This document shows, one piece after another, positions 25,517-34,082 of a DNA stretch of 64,000 nt (positions are counted from its first letter, which is position 1; every line of letters starts with the position of its first letter). The position numbers and the translations under genes were made by a program. The notes under the pieces are model-generated. The model was not told where the DNA came from. It ran no database searches and saw nothing but the letters and a program-made list of their open reading frames with translations. This stretch comes from Pedobacter heparinus DSM 2366 (lineage in GTDB: Bacteria > Bacteroidota > Bacteroidia > Sphingobacteriales > Sphingobacteriaceae): contig NC_013061.1 in the NCBI RefSeq assembly GCF_000023825.1, positions 1,116,001 to 1,180,000 on the forward strand. The letters are read 5' to 3'.

Positions 25517-27232
25517 TTAGTTTAATTTCTGCAATTCATCTTTTACAAAACTGGCAAGCTGTTCTATATAACTTAAACTAAAATCGAATTTTATCCCTGC
25601 AGTTTCATAAATTTCATTAATTGGTTTTGTATAACCTAATGAAAGTGCATTAAGATATTGTTCCAGCGCTTTGGAAGGATTTTCTTTATAATTTTTCCAG
25701 ATGGCAATGGCCCCTAACTGGGCAATGGCATATTCAATGTAGTAAAAAGGGACCTCAAAAAGATGCAGCTGTTTTTGCCAGATGTTTCCAAATTCCTTTT
25801 CCTGGCCATCCCAGTTGGCAAAGCCTGCCCCAAAACGGGTGTAAATTTGTTTAAAGGCCTCCTCACGGTCGGCCGCATTATGACTGGGATTGGTATAGAT
25901 CCAGTGCTGGAACTGGTCGATAACAGCCACCCAGGGCAAGGTTTTGAGTACATCTACCAGCTGTTCTTTTTTTGCACGGATCAGGTCTTCTTCATTGTCG
26001 AAGTAAATGTTCCAGTTGTCCATAGAGATCAGCTCCATACTCATTGAAGCTAACTCTGCAACTTCGGAAGGACAATGTTTAAAGTCGTTCAGCTCCAGGT
26101 TTGCAGTGAGGAAGGTATGTACTGCGTGCCCGCCTTCATGTACCATTGTTGTTAAATCGCGCAAAGAATTGGCCGAGTTCATAAAAATAAAGGGGGCTCC
26201 GGTTTCTGCCAGTGGGTAGTTATATCCACCTGGTGCTTTGCCTTTCCTGCTTTCCACATCAAAAAGGTTGTTTGCTTTCATGATGGACAACATTTGTCCG
26301 AGCTTAGGATCAATAACATTGAAGCAGGCTATGCTTTTATCTATCAGTTCCCCGCCATTTTTGAAGGGCTTAAGCGCAGGTTTTCCGGTGGTGCTCACCT
26401 CCATATCCCATGGCTTAAGTGGGGCTATATCCAACAGTTCTGCCCTTTTTTCTGCCTGTTCTTTAAGGATTGGTACAATCTGCTTTTCAATGGCCTCATG
26501 AAAATGATAGCAGTCCTGAGGGCTATAGTCAAAGCGACCCAAAGCCTGGAACATATAATCGCGGTAGTTTTCGAAACCGGCATTTAAAGCTACTTCATGA
26601 CGCATCACGATGAGCTCATCAAACAGCATGTTCAATTCGTCCTTGTCCACCATACGACGTTGTTGTATAGTTTCCCAGGCCTGTTGTCTGACTTGTCTGT
26701 CTGTATCTTTAATAAAATTCGCGGCCTGTTCCAGGGTATATTCCTGGCCATTGAGGGTTACACTCATGGCACCTGTAATGCCCTGGTATTTTTGCTGGGT
26801 AACCTGCAGCCTGGTCAGCAGCTCCACGTTTTCTTCCCTGTAAATTTCGAGTGCTTTTCTGATTGCCCGGATATAGACAAAAAACTTGTCCTGGTCCAGT
26901 TCATCAATAAATGGGCTATCGTTAAATTTCTGGTTCAGCTTGTTGGCAACCGGAGAAATTTTAGGTTCAATTTCGGTAGCAAAATACTGGAAATCCTTAA
27001 CCAGGCTTTCATTTGCTGTATCACAGCTCATCCTGATGTATCGCCAGGCAAAATCTTCTTCCAGGGCTGCTTCCAGTTCACTTTTGTCTTTAAGCCATTG
27101 TTCCAGTTCCTGAACATTCCCGATCGGACGTTCCAATAGCTCATTTAAAATAACTTCCAGGTTTTCCCATTTGATTTGAAGGTCCTGCGGGATATAAACT
27201 CTTTTTTTCTTGGGTATGGTAAGGTTGATCAT
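25517..27232 (-). CDS. pepF: M3-family oligoendopeptidase F-type metalloprotease
   Basis: Cytoplasmic zinc peptidase that cleaves short peptides. The zinc site is 'HEGGH' (H365, E366, H369) in 'TTMVHEGGHAVHTF', with the third ligand likely E393 in 'PSEVAELASMSMEL'. The N-terminal helical domain and the C-terminal 'PFYYIEYAIAQLGAIAIW' segment match the M3B oligoendopeptidase family, and 571 aa is the usual length. No signal peptide. It lies 5 bp downstream of ubiA and 11 bp upstream of an amino acid permease, suggesting shared transcription; peptide breakdown and amino acid transport may be linked. Confidence 0.92.
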   Translation of the reverse strand: MINLTIPKKKRVYIPQDLQIKWENLEVILNELLERPIGNVQELEQWLKDKSELEAALEEDFAWRYIRMSCDTANESLVKDFQYFATEIEPKISPVANKLNQKFNDSPFIDELDQDKFFVYIRAIRKALEIYREENVELLTRLQVTQQKYQGITGAMSVTLNGQEYTLEQAANFIKDTDRQVRQQAWETIQQRRMVDKDELNMLFDELIVMRHEVALNAGFENYRDYMFQALGRFDYSPQDCYHFHEAIEKQIVPILKEQAEKRAELLDIAPLKPWDMEVSTTGKPALKPFKNGGELIDKSIACFNVIDPKLGQMLSIMKANNLFDVESRKGKAPGGYNYPLAETGAPFIFMNSANSLRDLTTMVHEGGHAVHTFLTANLELNDFKHCPSEVAELASMSMELISMDNWNIYFDNEEDLIRAKKEQLVDVLKTLPWVAVIDQFQHWIYTNPSHNAADREEAFKQIYTRFGAGFANWDGQEKEFGNIWQKQLHLFEVPFYYIEYAIAQLGAIAIWKNYKENPSKALEQYLNALSLGYTKPINEIYETAGIKFDFSLSYIEQLASFVKDELQKLN

Positions 27233-27237
27233 AGGAT

Positions 27238-28104
27238 CTAAAAATTATAATTGGTTCTTAAAAAAGCATCCAGTAAAAAACAAATTGCAAAAATAACAGA
27301 GGCCATGCCGTTTGTGGTAGCAAAAGCTTTGTTTACTTTACTAATGTCGTTAGGTTTTACCAGCAGGTGCTGGTAGATGAGCATGAAGCAAAAAAATGCA
27401 ACACCAACATAATACACCCAGCTAAAAGTAGTAAAACATACCGGCAGTATCACACAAAGCGCCGATAAAACGTGAAGGCCTATAGAAAGGTTTAAGGCAT
27501 TTTTAATGCCCAGAGCTGCAGGAATGGAGTGTAATTTTTCGTCCCTGTCAAAATCTTCATCCTGCAGGGCATAAATGATGTCGAAACCACTAACCCAAAA
27601 CAATACGGCAAACGAATACAGTACCGGTACCAGGTTAAACACTCCGGTTACCGCAATGTAAGCACCAATAGGGGCCAATGAAAGCCCCAGGCCTAAAACC
27701 AGGTGGCACAGGGCGGTAAATCTTTTGGTATAACTATAAAAAAGTACCACAAACAGGGCTACCGGCGAAAGGTAAAGACACAAATTATTGATAAATGCAG
27801 TGGTAAGGATAAAAAGGATACAGTTGATGATGACGAATAGCAGTGCTTCTTTTGCAGATACCTTACCGGCAGGGATGTCGCGCATTTTTGTCCTGGGGTT
27901 TTTGGCGTCAATATTCCTGTCCAGATACCGGTTAAAAGCCATGGCTGAATTGCGTGCAAATACCATGCACAACAAAACCAGGACGAGTTTAAGCCAGTTA
28001 AATGGATTTTCGGTGGTGGTTACGCCAAGAAAGAAGCCGATCAATGCGAAAGGCAGGGCAAAGACAGAATGGGCAAACAGGACTAGTGAAAAATACTTCT
28101 TCAT
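27238..28104 (-). CDS. ubiA: UbiA-family prenyltransferase (4-hydroxybenzoate/MqnP type)
   Basis: Integral membrane prenyltransferase that attaches a polyprenyl chain to an aromatic acid in quinone synthesis. Two Asp-rich motifs are present: 'NRYLDRNIDAKNPRT' (NDxxD type) and 'DIIYALQDEDFDRDEKLHSIP'. Around them are eight to nine hydrophobic helices. Length 288 aa is normal. Its start overlaps the engB stop by 4 nt (ATGA), so translation is coupled. With ubiE/menG just across the divergent promoter, a role in menaquinone synthesis (MqnP-like in futalosine-pathway species) is plausible, but the substrate is inferred. Confidence 0.88.
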   Translation of the reverse strand: MKKYFSLVLFAHSVFALPFALIGFFLGVTTTENPFNWLKLVLVLLCMVFARNSAMAFNRYLDRNIDAKNPRTKMRDIPAGKVSAKEALLFVIINCILFILTTAFINNLCLYLSPVALFVVLFYSYTKRFTALCHLVLGLGLSLAPIGAYIAVTGVFNLVPVLYSFAVLFWVSGFDIIYALQDEDFDRDEKLHSIPAALGIKNALNLSIGLHVLSALCVILPVCFTTFSWVYYVGVAFFCFMLIYQHLLVKPNDISKVNKAFATTNGMASVIFAICFLLDAFLRTNYNF

Positions 28105-28706
28105 GGCATTACAAAGTCTAGGTTTACCTGTTCAATAAATTCCAGCACTTTTTCCTTTCCGGTTCCTTTTTCGGCTGAGGTGACAAAATAAGGAGGGATC
28201 TCTTCAAACCATCCACCCAGGGCTTTTTTAAATAAAGCAACATTCTTATCCGTTTTTACGGTAGATTGTTTGTCGGCCTTTGTAAAGATCAGTGCAAAGG
28301 GGATCTGGATTTCTCCCATCCAGCAGCAGAATTCAAGATCTATCTTTTGTGGTTCCAGCCTGCTGTCTATCAAAACGAATACGCATTGCAGGCTTTCCCT
28401 TTTTGTGATGTAGTTGCGGATAAATTTTTCCCAGTTTTCCCTGCTGGTTTTGGATACTTTGGCATAGCCATAACCGGGTAAATCGACAATATACCATTTC
28501 TCGTTGATCAGAAAATGATTGATGAGCTGGGTTTTACCGGGCCTTTGTGAGGTTTTGGCCAGTCCGTGCTGGTTAACCAGCATGTTGATCAGTGATGATT
28601 TTCCTACATTTGACCGTCCGATGAATGCATATTCGGGCATGTTGGCTACAGGTAAAGCGGAAACCTTTGTATTGCTGCAAATAAAAGTTGCTGATTTTAT
28701 AATCAT
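28101..28706 (-). CDS. engB: Ribosome-biogenesis GTPase YihA/YsxC (EngB)
   Basis: Essential-type GTPase needed for 50S ribosomal subunit assembly. P-loop 'GRSNVGKSS' at 30-38, G2/G3 region 'RPGKTQLINHFLI' and 'VDLPGYGYAKVSK', G4 'TKADK', G5 'VTSAEKGTG'. Length 201 aa is normal. It is the first gene of the minus-strand operon engB-ubiA-pepF-permease. A -7 promoter element (TACCTTTG on the minus strand) ends only 4 nt before the ATG, implying a leaderless or nearly leaderless transcript. Confidence 0.95.
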   Translation of the reverse strand: MIIKSATFICSNTKVSALPVANMPEYAFIGRSNVGKSSLINMLVNQHGLAKTSQRPGKTQLINHFLINEKWYIVDLPGYGYAKVSKTSRENWEKFIRNYITKRESLQCVFVLIDSRLEPQKIDLEFCCWMGEIQIPFALIFTKADKQSTVKTDKNVALFKKALGGWFEEIPPYFVTSAEKGTGKEKVLEFIEQVNLDFVMP

Positions 28707-28710
28707 TTGA

Positions 28711-28718
28711 CAAAGGTA
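28711..28718 (-). promoter_or_regulatory. -7 promoter element of the engB operon (TACCTTTG)
   Basis: Exact TAnnTTTG on the minus strand; only 4 nt separate it from the engB ATG (28706). A CAA (TTG on the minus strand) is found 16 bp further upstream, short of the usual 19-21 bp spacing. It faces away from the ubiE element 23 bp to the right. Confidence 0.65.
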
Positions 28719-28741
28719 GAAAAATAGAATTCAACAATACT

Positions 28742-28749
28742 TATCTTTG
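28742..28749 (+). promoter_or_regulatory. -7 promoter element of ubiE-porT (TATCTTTG)
   Basis: Exact TAnnTTTG, 9 nt before the ubiE ATG at 28759. No -33 TTG at normal spacing was found. Together with the engB element it forms a back-to-back promoter pair within 39 bp. Confidence 0.65.
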
Positions 28750-28758
28750 CACCATACT

Positions 28759-29490
28759 ATGAACGAAAACATTACACCTTATCAATCTCAAACTGCAACA
28801 AAGAAGGAGCAGGTAGCCAGTATGTTCAATAATATTTCGGGAACTTATGATTTTTTAAATCATTTTATGTCGCTCGGAATAGACATCCTTTGGCGTAAGA
28901 AAGCGATCAGAGAACTTAGATCCATTCGGCCGCGTGTAATGCTGGACGTAGCAACCGGTACCGGGGATTTTGCTTTTGAAGCGATAAAGATCCTGCAACC
29001 GGAGAAAATTATAGGTGTCGATATTTCGGAAGGCATGCTGGATGTGGCGCGAAAAAAAATACAGGAAAGGAATTTGCAACACGTTTTTTCTGTGCAACCC
29101 GGAGATTCTGAAGGCTTGCAGTTTAACGATGACCATTTTGATGCCATTACTGTGGCCTTTGGGGTAAGGAATTACGAAAACCTGGAGAAAGGGCTTGCTG
29201 ATATGTACAGGGTTTTAAAACCGGGCGGTAAAATGGTGATCCTGGAATTTTCAAAACCAAGGGCTTTTCCTGTTAAACAGGGATACAATTTTTATTTTAA
29301 ATACATTACCCCCTTATTTGGAAAGCTGTTTTCGAAAGATCAGCGTGCTTATGAGTACCTGCCGGAATCTGTAGCGGCATTTCCTGATGGTGATGATTTT
29401 CTTCGCCTGATGGATAAGATTGGTTTTAAAGAAACCAGGGACATCAGGCTTACTTTTGGAATAAGTGCAATATATACTGGTATTAAATAA
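28759..29490 (+). CDS. ubiE: Demethylmenaquinone methyltransferase UbiE/MenG
   Basis: SAM-dependent C-methyltransferase for the last step of menaquinone synthesis. SAM motif 'LDVATGTGDFAFEA', 'GVDISEGMLDVARKK', 'GDSEGLQF', 'ITVAFGVRNYENLEKGLADMYRVLKPGGKMVILEFSKP' regions and the terminal 'FKETRDIRLTFGISAIYTGIK' match the family; 243 aa from the ATG at 28759. The frame is open 12 nt further upstream (TTG), but that overlaps the -7 promoter element, so the ATG is preferred. porT follows 18 bp downstream. Confidence 0.95.
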   Translation: MNENITPYQSQTATKKEQVASMFNNISGTYDFLNHFMSLGIDILWRKKAIRELRSIRPRVMLDVATGTGDFAFEAIKILQPEKIIGVDISEGMLDVARKKIQERNLQHVFSVQPGDSEGLQFNDDHFDAITVAFGVRNYENLEKGLADMYRVLKPGGKMVILEFSKPRAFPVKQGYNFYFKYITPLFGKLFSKDQRAYEYLPESVAAFPDGDDFLRLMDKIGFKETRDIRLTFGISAIYTGIK

Positions 29491-29508
29491 GTTCCTAGCT
29501 GAACAGAA

Positions 29509-30240
29509 ATGCTGATAAAAAAAATATACCTGCTGCTTTGTTGCTTTTTAGCCTTTTATAGTGCTAAGGCCCAGAACTGGGGTGGGGGCGTAGATGACGC
29601 TGGTTTGCATTTCGGTTTTACTTTTCAATACATTGCTTCTGAGTATAAAATATTAAAGAAAGAAAACTGGCGTGACCCTTTTATTGATCCCGATACCGGA
29701 TTGCCCGTATCAGGATCTTTAAAGTCGATCTCATCCAAATCTTCACCGGGCTTTGGAATTGGCTTTGTGGTAAACCAGCGCATCAATGAAAATGCCGACT
29801 TCAGGTTTACGCCGAGCCTGGTTTTTAACGACCGCCTGGCTTATTATGATTTTGAGGGAGAAGAGACGCCGATAGAAAAGAAGGTACAGGCTACAATGGT
29901 AGAACTGCCGCTTAGCCTTAAAATAAAATCTGACAGGAGAAATAATTTCCGGGCCTATGTAATTGGGGGAGCGAAATATGCTATAGACATTGCATCAAAG
30001 AAAAGGAGCAATGATGCACCGAATGCACCGATGGATAAATTTTTAAAGAACAGAAAAAACTTTTTGTCCTACGAGGCCGGCTTTGGTTTTGACCTGTACT
30101 TTGAATATTTCAAAATGTCGCCCGAAATTAAACTGTCCTATTCCTTTAACGATGTGCTGAAAAACGATCCAAGTCCTTATTCGGCACCAATTGATAAGCT
30201 CCAGTTGCGTCATGTGACTTTCAGTTTATTTTTTGAGTAA
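29509..30240 (+). CDS. porT: PorT-family outer-membrane protein, type IX secretion
   Basis: Predicted beta-barrel protein required for type IX secretion or gliding in Bacteroidota. A Sec signal peptide ends near 'FYSAKAQ'. The barrel part has strands such as 'GLHFGFTFQYIASEYKIL', 'GFGIGFVVNQRINENADF' and 'LRHVTFSLFFE'. Length 243 aa matches PorT/SprT. The identification is strengthened by position: ubiE-porT is a recurrent gene pair in Bacteroidota. It shares the ubiE promoter, as only 18 bp separate them. Confidence 0.85.
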   Translation: MLIKKIYLLLCCFLAFYSAKAQNWGGGVDDAGLHFGFTFQYIASEYKILKKENWRDPFIDPDTGLPVSGSLKSISSKSSPGFGIGFVVNQRINENADFRFTPSLVFNDRLAYYDFEGEETPIEKKVQATMVELPLSLKIKSDRRNNFRAYVIGGAKYAIDIASKKRSNDAPNAPMDKFLKNRKNFLSYEAGFGFDLYFEYFKMSPEIKLSYSFNDVLKNDPSPYSAPIDKLQLRHVTFSLFFE

Positions 30241-30445
30241 GCTGCCAAATAAAATTTTAATAGCTTTGCTTGTTCAAAAAATATTGGGAAGACACATTGT
30301 CATTTTGTTCGGTATTAAAAAAAATACATTGATAATTACAGCATGTTACAATACACTCGTACCTTTTCAGATATTTTTTGATTAAAAACTTATTCAGATG
30401 GACCATCATGAGTTTAGTTCGTCAACACATTAAAAAATGATACAG

Positions 30446-31201
30446 ATGAAAACCGCATTAATTACCGGGGCAACTTCGGGTATCGGAGCCGCATGTGCCC
30501 ATTTATTTGCCGCTCAGGGTTACAATTTAATTTTGGTAGCCCGGCGGGCGCAGCTGCTTGCAGATCATGCAAAGCATCTTGAAGATAAATATGCCATTGA
30601 AGTAAAAAAGATTGTGGCCGATGTAAGGGATTTTGAGAATCTGTCGTATCACCTTGAAACTTTACCCGCACAATGGAAAAAGGTAAACGTACTGATCAAT
30701 AATGCCGGTTTGAGCCAGGGCCTGGAGCCCATCAATAAAGGAAGTGTGGAGGATTGGGATACCATGATTGATACCAATATTAAGGGCTTGCTTTATTCCA
30801 CAAAGATCGTATCTAACTGGATGGTAGCTGAAAAAAGCGGGCACATTATAAATATTGGTTCTATTGCCGGTAAAGATGTGTATCCTAACGGGAACGTTTA
30901 TTGTGCAACCAAACATGCCGTAGATGCATTGAATAAGGGGATGCGGATAGATTTATTGCCGCATGGTATCAAAGTTACTGCAATTCATCCGGGTCTGGTA
31001 GAAACAGAATTTTCTATTGTACGTTTTAAAGGAGATGAGGGAAGGGCCAAAAAAGTTTATGATGGTTTGGAGCCCTTAATTGCAGATGATATTGCGGAAG
31101 CGATATGGTTTGCGGTAAGCAGGCCGGCCCATGTAAACATAAATGATATGCTGATTATGCCAACTGCACAGGCAAATGGTACAATAATAGACAGGAAATA
31201 A
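30446..31201 (+). CDS. Short-chain dehydrogenase/reductase (YdfG-like)
   Basis: NAD(P)-dependent oxidoreductase of the classical SDR family. Cofactor motif 'TGATSGIG' near the N terminus, 'NNAGLSQG' (NNAG), catalytic Ser in 'INIGSIAGKD' and the Tyr-Lys pair in 'YCATKHAV'. Closest in layout to YdfG 3-hydroxy acid dehydrogenase ('HPGLVETEFSIVRFKGDEGRA'). The ATG at 30446 directly precedes the first beta-strand; ATG at 30437 would add three residues. A YqeY gene follows 11 bp later. Confidence 0.9.
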   Translation: MKTALITGATSGIGAACAHLFAAQGYNLILVARRAQLLADHAKHLEDKYAIEVKKIVADVRDFENLSYHLETLPAQWKKVNVLINNAGLSQGLEPINKGSVEDWDTMIDTNIKGLLYSTKIVSNWMVAEKSGHIINIGSIAGKDVYPNGNVYCATKHAVDALNKGMRIDLLPHGIKVTAIHPGLVETEFSIVRFKGDEGRAKKVYDGLEPLIADDIAEAIWFAVSRPAHVNINDMLIMPTAQANGTIIDRK

Positions 31202-31212
31202 TTTAAAATGAT

Positions 31213-31659
31213 ATGATATCGAATACAATAGATCAGGAAATAAAACAAGCCATGCTGGCTAAAGACCAGGCCAAACTGCGGGGCTTAAGAGCGATAAAAG
31301 CAGCTTTGTTACTGGCCAGAACAGAAAAAGGGACGGCAGAGGAAATTACTGAGGAAACGGAACTGAAACTTTTACAAAAACTGATCAAACAAAGAAAAGA
31401 ATCGGCCGATATTTATAAACAACAGGGCCGGGAAGACCTGAGCAGGGTAGAGGAAGAGGAAATAGAAGTGATCAGTGTATTTATGCCAAAGCAGCTTGGA
31501 GCGTCGGAAATTGAAGCGATTATTGCAGGGCTTATAAAAGATTCGGGTGCAGTTTCTGTTAAAGATATGGGTAAAGTAATGGGACTTGCCAACAAGGAGC
31601 TTGCCGGCAAAGCAGATGGGAAATTAATAGCTGAAATTGTAAAAAAGCAATTGGCATAA
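31213..31659 (+). CDS. GatB/YqeY-domain protein
   Basis: Small all-helical protein related to the tRNA-binding tail domain of GatB. Typical segments: 'KDQAKLRGLRAIKAALL', 'KLIKQRKESADIYKQQGREDL', 'EEEIEVISVFMPKQL' and 'KDMGKVMGLANKELAGKADGK'. Length 148 aa is normal for stand-alone YqeY proteins. Function is not established; a link to tRNA-dependent amidotransferase or peptidoglycan amidation is only suggested by homology. It follows the SDR gene by 11 bp. Confidence 0.93.
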   Translation: MISNTIDQEIKQAMLAKDQAKLRGLRAIKAALLLARTEKGTAEEITEETELKLLQKLIKQRKESADIYKQQGREDLSRVEEEEIEVISVFMPKQLGASEIEAIIAGLIKDSGAVSVKDMGKVMGLANKELAGKADGKLIAEIVKKQLA

Positions 31660-31773
31660 ATTGTGCTGCTGCTTAGTTGATATAGCTGTTTTCAATAAAT
31701 TAATATATTATATTACATTAAATTAATTTTACTCTACTAACTTAGTAGCAATAATCATACACAAAATACTTAT

Positions 31774-32538
31774 ATGACATACGAAGTAATAGACGAAGGT
31801 GGGTTTAAATATATAGAAGCCGGAAAAGGTGAAACCCTGGTATTACTTCATGGTTTAATGGGAGAATTGAGCAACTGGGAGCCGGTAATTGACCGTTTTA
31901 AAGAAAATTACCATGTTCTGGTGCCTATTTTGCCTATTTATGAGCTTCCTATCCTGACACTGGGGGTGAGAAGTTTGTCTAAATACATCAACAGATTTTT
32001 AAAATATAAGAAAGTTAACCAGGTGGTTCTGATTGGTAATTCCCTTGGTGGCCATGTGGGGCTGGTATTTACCATCGCGCATCAGGAAAATGTAAAGGCC
32101 CTGGTACTTACGGGCAGCTCTGGTTTATACGAAAATGCTTTTGGCGGTTCTTTTCCAAGAAGGGAAAGCTACGATTACATCCGTGAAAAGGTAGAGTTTA
32201 CCTTTTATGATCCGGCAACGGCAACCAAGGAACTGGTAGACGAGGTATATAAAACGGTAAATGAACGTTCCAGGGTAATCCGGATTCTGGCCCTGGCCAA
32301 ATCGGCCATAAGACACAATATGTCTAAAGATCTTTCGAGGATAACCATACCTGTTTCCTTAATATGGGGAATGCAGGATAAGGTAACCCCACCGGATGTG
32401 GCAGAAGAATTTCATGAGCTTTTACCCAATTCGGAACTGAACTGGGTAGATAAATGCGGACATGCCCCTATGATGGAGCGTCCGGAGATCTTTAATGAAT
32501 ACCTTCAAACTTTTTTAAACAGAATTTTACTTAAATAA
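31774..32538 (+). CDS. Alpha/beta-hydrolase
   Basis: Cytoplasmic serine hydrolase of the alpha/beta fold; substrate unknown. Oxyanion motif 'LLHGLMG' (24-30), nucleophile elbow 'IGNSLGGHVG' with S90, acid in 'WGMQDKVTPP' and His in 'KCGHAPMMERP'. Length 254 aa is normal. It heads a tightly packed run: its stop overlaps the CBS gene start (TAATG), which overlaps nadK in the same way. The 114 bp upstream is very AT-rich and shows no clear -7 element. Confidence 0.9.
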   Translation: MTYEVIDEGGFKYIEAGKGETLVLLHGLMGELSNWEPVIDRFKENYHVLVPILPIYELPILTLGVRSLSKYINRFLKYKKVNQVVLIGNSLGGHVGLVFTIAHQENVKALVLTGSSGLYENAFGGSFPRRESYDYIREKVEFTFYDPATATKELVDEVYKTVNERSRVIRILALAKSAIRHNMSKDLSRITIPVSLIWGMQDKVTPPDVAEEFHELLPNSELNWVDKCGHAPMMERPEIFNEYLQTFLNRILLK

Positions 32539-33200
32539 TGCTGGCAACCGAACTCATATCTAATTCAATACCACCGCTTAGGACTTCTGATTCAGCGCAG
32601 AAAGCTATGGAACGGATGACTGAGTTCAAACTTTCCCATCTGCCCATTGTAAACGAAAGCCAGTTTTTAGGATTGCTTGCAGAAGATGAACTGATAGAGG
32701 TTAGAGATTTGGGGGTGCCCATAGGGAGCCTTTCTTTGTCGCTCTTAAACCCTTTTGTTTATGAGGATGCACATATTTACGACATCATCAGGTTGCTGAC
32801 CCAGTTGAACCTGTCAGCTGTTCCGGTATTGGACTACAAAAAGAATTACCTGGGCCTGATCACCATCAATACCCTGATTGCCTCTGCAGCCAGTATCTTT
32901 GCCGTTGCCGCACCAGGAGGGATTATTGTGTTGGAAATCAGTAACAGGAACAATTCTTTGGCCCATATGGCGCAAATTGTTGAGGCCGATAATGCACAGA
33001 TCCTTTCTTCTTATGTGCAATCATTCCCCGATTCTACAAAACTTGAAGTTACCCTGAAAATTAATAAAACAGAATTGTCGGGCATTATTGCCTCTTTTGA
33101 ACGGTATAATTATCAGGTGAAAGCCGTATTTAACAGTACAAAAGCAGATGACGGAACCGAAGACCGCTTCAATTCATTTATGAATTATTTAAACGTATAA
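32538..33200 (+). CDS. CBS-domain pair protein with C-terminal ACT-like domain
   Basis: Probable ligand-sensing regulatory protein. Two CBS motifs cover about 1-125 ('SAQKAMERMTEFKLSHLPIVNE', 'IYDIIRLLTQLNLSAVPVLD' regions). The C-terminal 80 residues ('GGIIVLEISNRNNSLAHMAQIV', 'SGIIASFERYNYQVKAVF' regions) look like an ACT-type domain. CBS pairs commonly bind adenine nucleotides. Start and stop both overlap neighbours by 1 nt, between an alpha/beta-hydrolase and NAD kinase, a layout widespread in Bacteroidota. Confidence 0.88.
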   Translation: MLATELISNSIPPLRTSDSAQKAMERMTEFKLSHLPIVNESQFLGLLAEDELIEVRDLGVPIGSLSLSLLNPFVYEDAHIYDIIRLLTQLNLSAVPVLDYKKNYLGLITINTLIASAASIFAVAAPGGIIVLEISNRNNSLAHMAQIVEADNAQILSSYVQSFPDSTKLEVTLKINKTELSGIIASFERYNYQVKAVFNSTKADDGTEDRFNSFMNYLNV

Positions 33201-34081
33201 TGAAAATTGCTATCTACGGTAGAGAGTTCAATAATAGTGTATTGCCTTATGTACAGGAGGTTTTTAATGTTCTGGAACAGTATAAAAGCCCAATTCTTGT
33301 CTACAAAAAATACCTCGATTTTATAAAGGATAAGATTAAGCTCCCCGACCATATTAAGGTTTTTTCATCGCATACGGAATTGCCCGGACAGACTGACGTA
33401 TTGGTCAGTTTAGGCGGGGACGGGACTTTGCTGGATACACTGGCGCTGATCCGTGATTCGGGTATACCTGTTATAGGTATCAATTTTGGCAGGCTTGGTT
33501 TCCTGGCCAGCATCAATAAAGATGAAATAAAAAAGGCAATTGATGCCTTAAAGAATAAAGAGTATTCACTTGATAAAAGAACCTTGCTAAGTTTAGCATC
33601 TACTTATGACCTTTTCGGAGAAGCGAATTTTGCGCTGAATGACATCACCATACACCGGAGAGATAATTCTGCGATGATGATCATCCATGCCTACATGAAC
33701 AATGAGTTTGTGAACTCTTACTGGGCTGATGGATTAATTATTGCAACGCCGACAGGGTCGACAGCTTATTCTTTAAGCTGCGGCGGTCCTATTATTTATC
33801 CCAGCTCGCAGAACTTTGTGATTACCCCCATAGCCCCGCACAATTTAAATGTACGGCCGGTAATTGTTCCTGATGATGTGTCTTTAACCTTTGAGGTGGA
33901 AGCAAGAAGTGCAAAGTTCCTGGTGTCTTGTGATTCGCGCACAGAAACGGTAGACCGGTCTGTGAAAATAACTTTAAATAAGGCTAAATTTCATGTAAAC
34001 CTGATCAGGCTCAATAATGAGAGCTACCTGACCACATTGCGGAATAAATTACTTTGGGGTATTGATACCCGGAATTATTAA
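33200..34081 (+). CDS. nadK: NAD kinase
   Basis: Phosphorylates NAD to NADP in the cytoplasm. Diagnostic 'SLGGDGTLLDT' (GGDGT at 72-76), 'GINFGRLGFLASI', 'LNDITIHRRD' and 'GLIIATPTGSTAYSLSCGGPI' region. Length 293 aa is normal. It overlaps the CBS gene by 1 nt (TAATG); porG starts 1 nt after its stop. The NADP it makes may serve many paths; no special link to its neighbours is claimed. Confidence 0.96.
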   Translation: MKIAIYGREFNNSVLPYVQEVFNVLEQYKSPILVYKKYLDFIKDKIKLPDHIKVFSSHTELPGQTDVLVSLGGDGTLLDTLALIRDSGIPVIGINFGRLGFLASINKDEIKKAIDALKNKEYSLDKRTLLSLASTYDLFGEANFALNDITIHRRDNSAMMIIHAYMNNEFVNSYWADGLIIATPTGSTAYSLSCGGPIIYPSSQNFVITPIAPHNLNVRPVIVPDDVSLTFEVEARSAKFLVSCDSRTETVDRSVKITLNKAKFHVNLIRLNNESYLTTLRNKLLWGIDTRNY

Positions 34082-34082
34082 T

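Noticed and set aside
26597..27139. 180-codon plus-strand frame
   Set aside because: Lies wholly inside pepF on the other strand; composition is not protein-like and pepF has clear zinc motifs.
30261..30268. TAGCTTTG as a promoter for the dehydrogenase gene
   Set aside because: It is about 170 bp from the start with no -33 element; a chance match is likely in AT-rich DNA.
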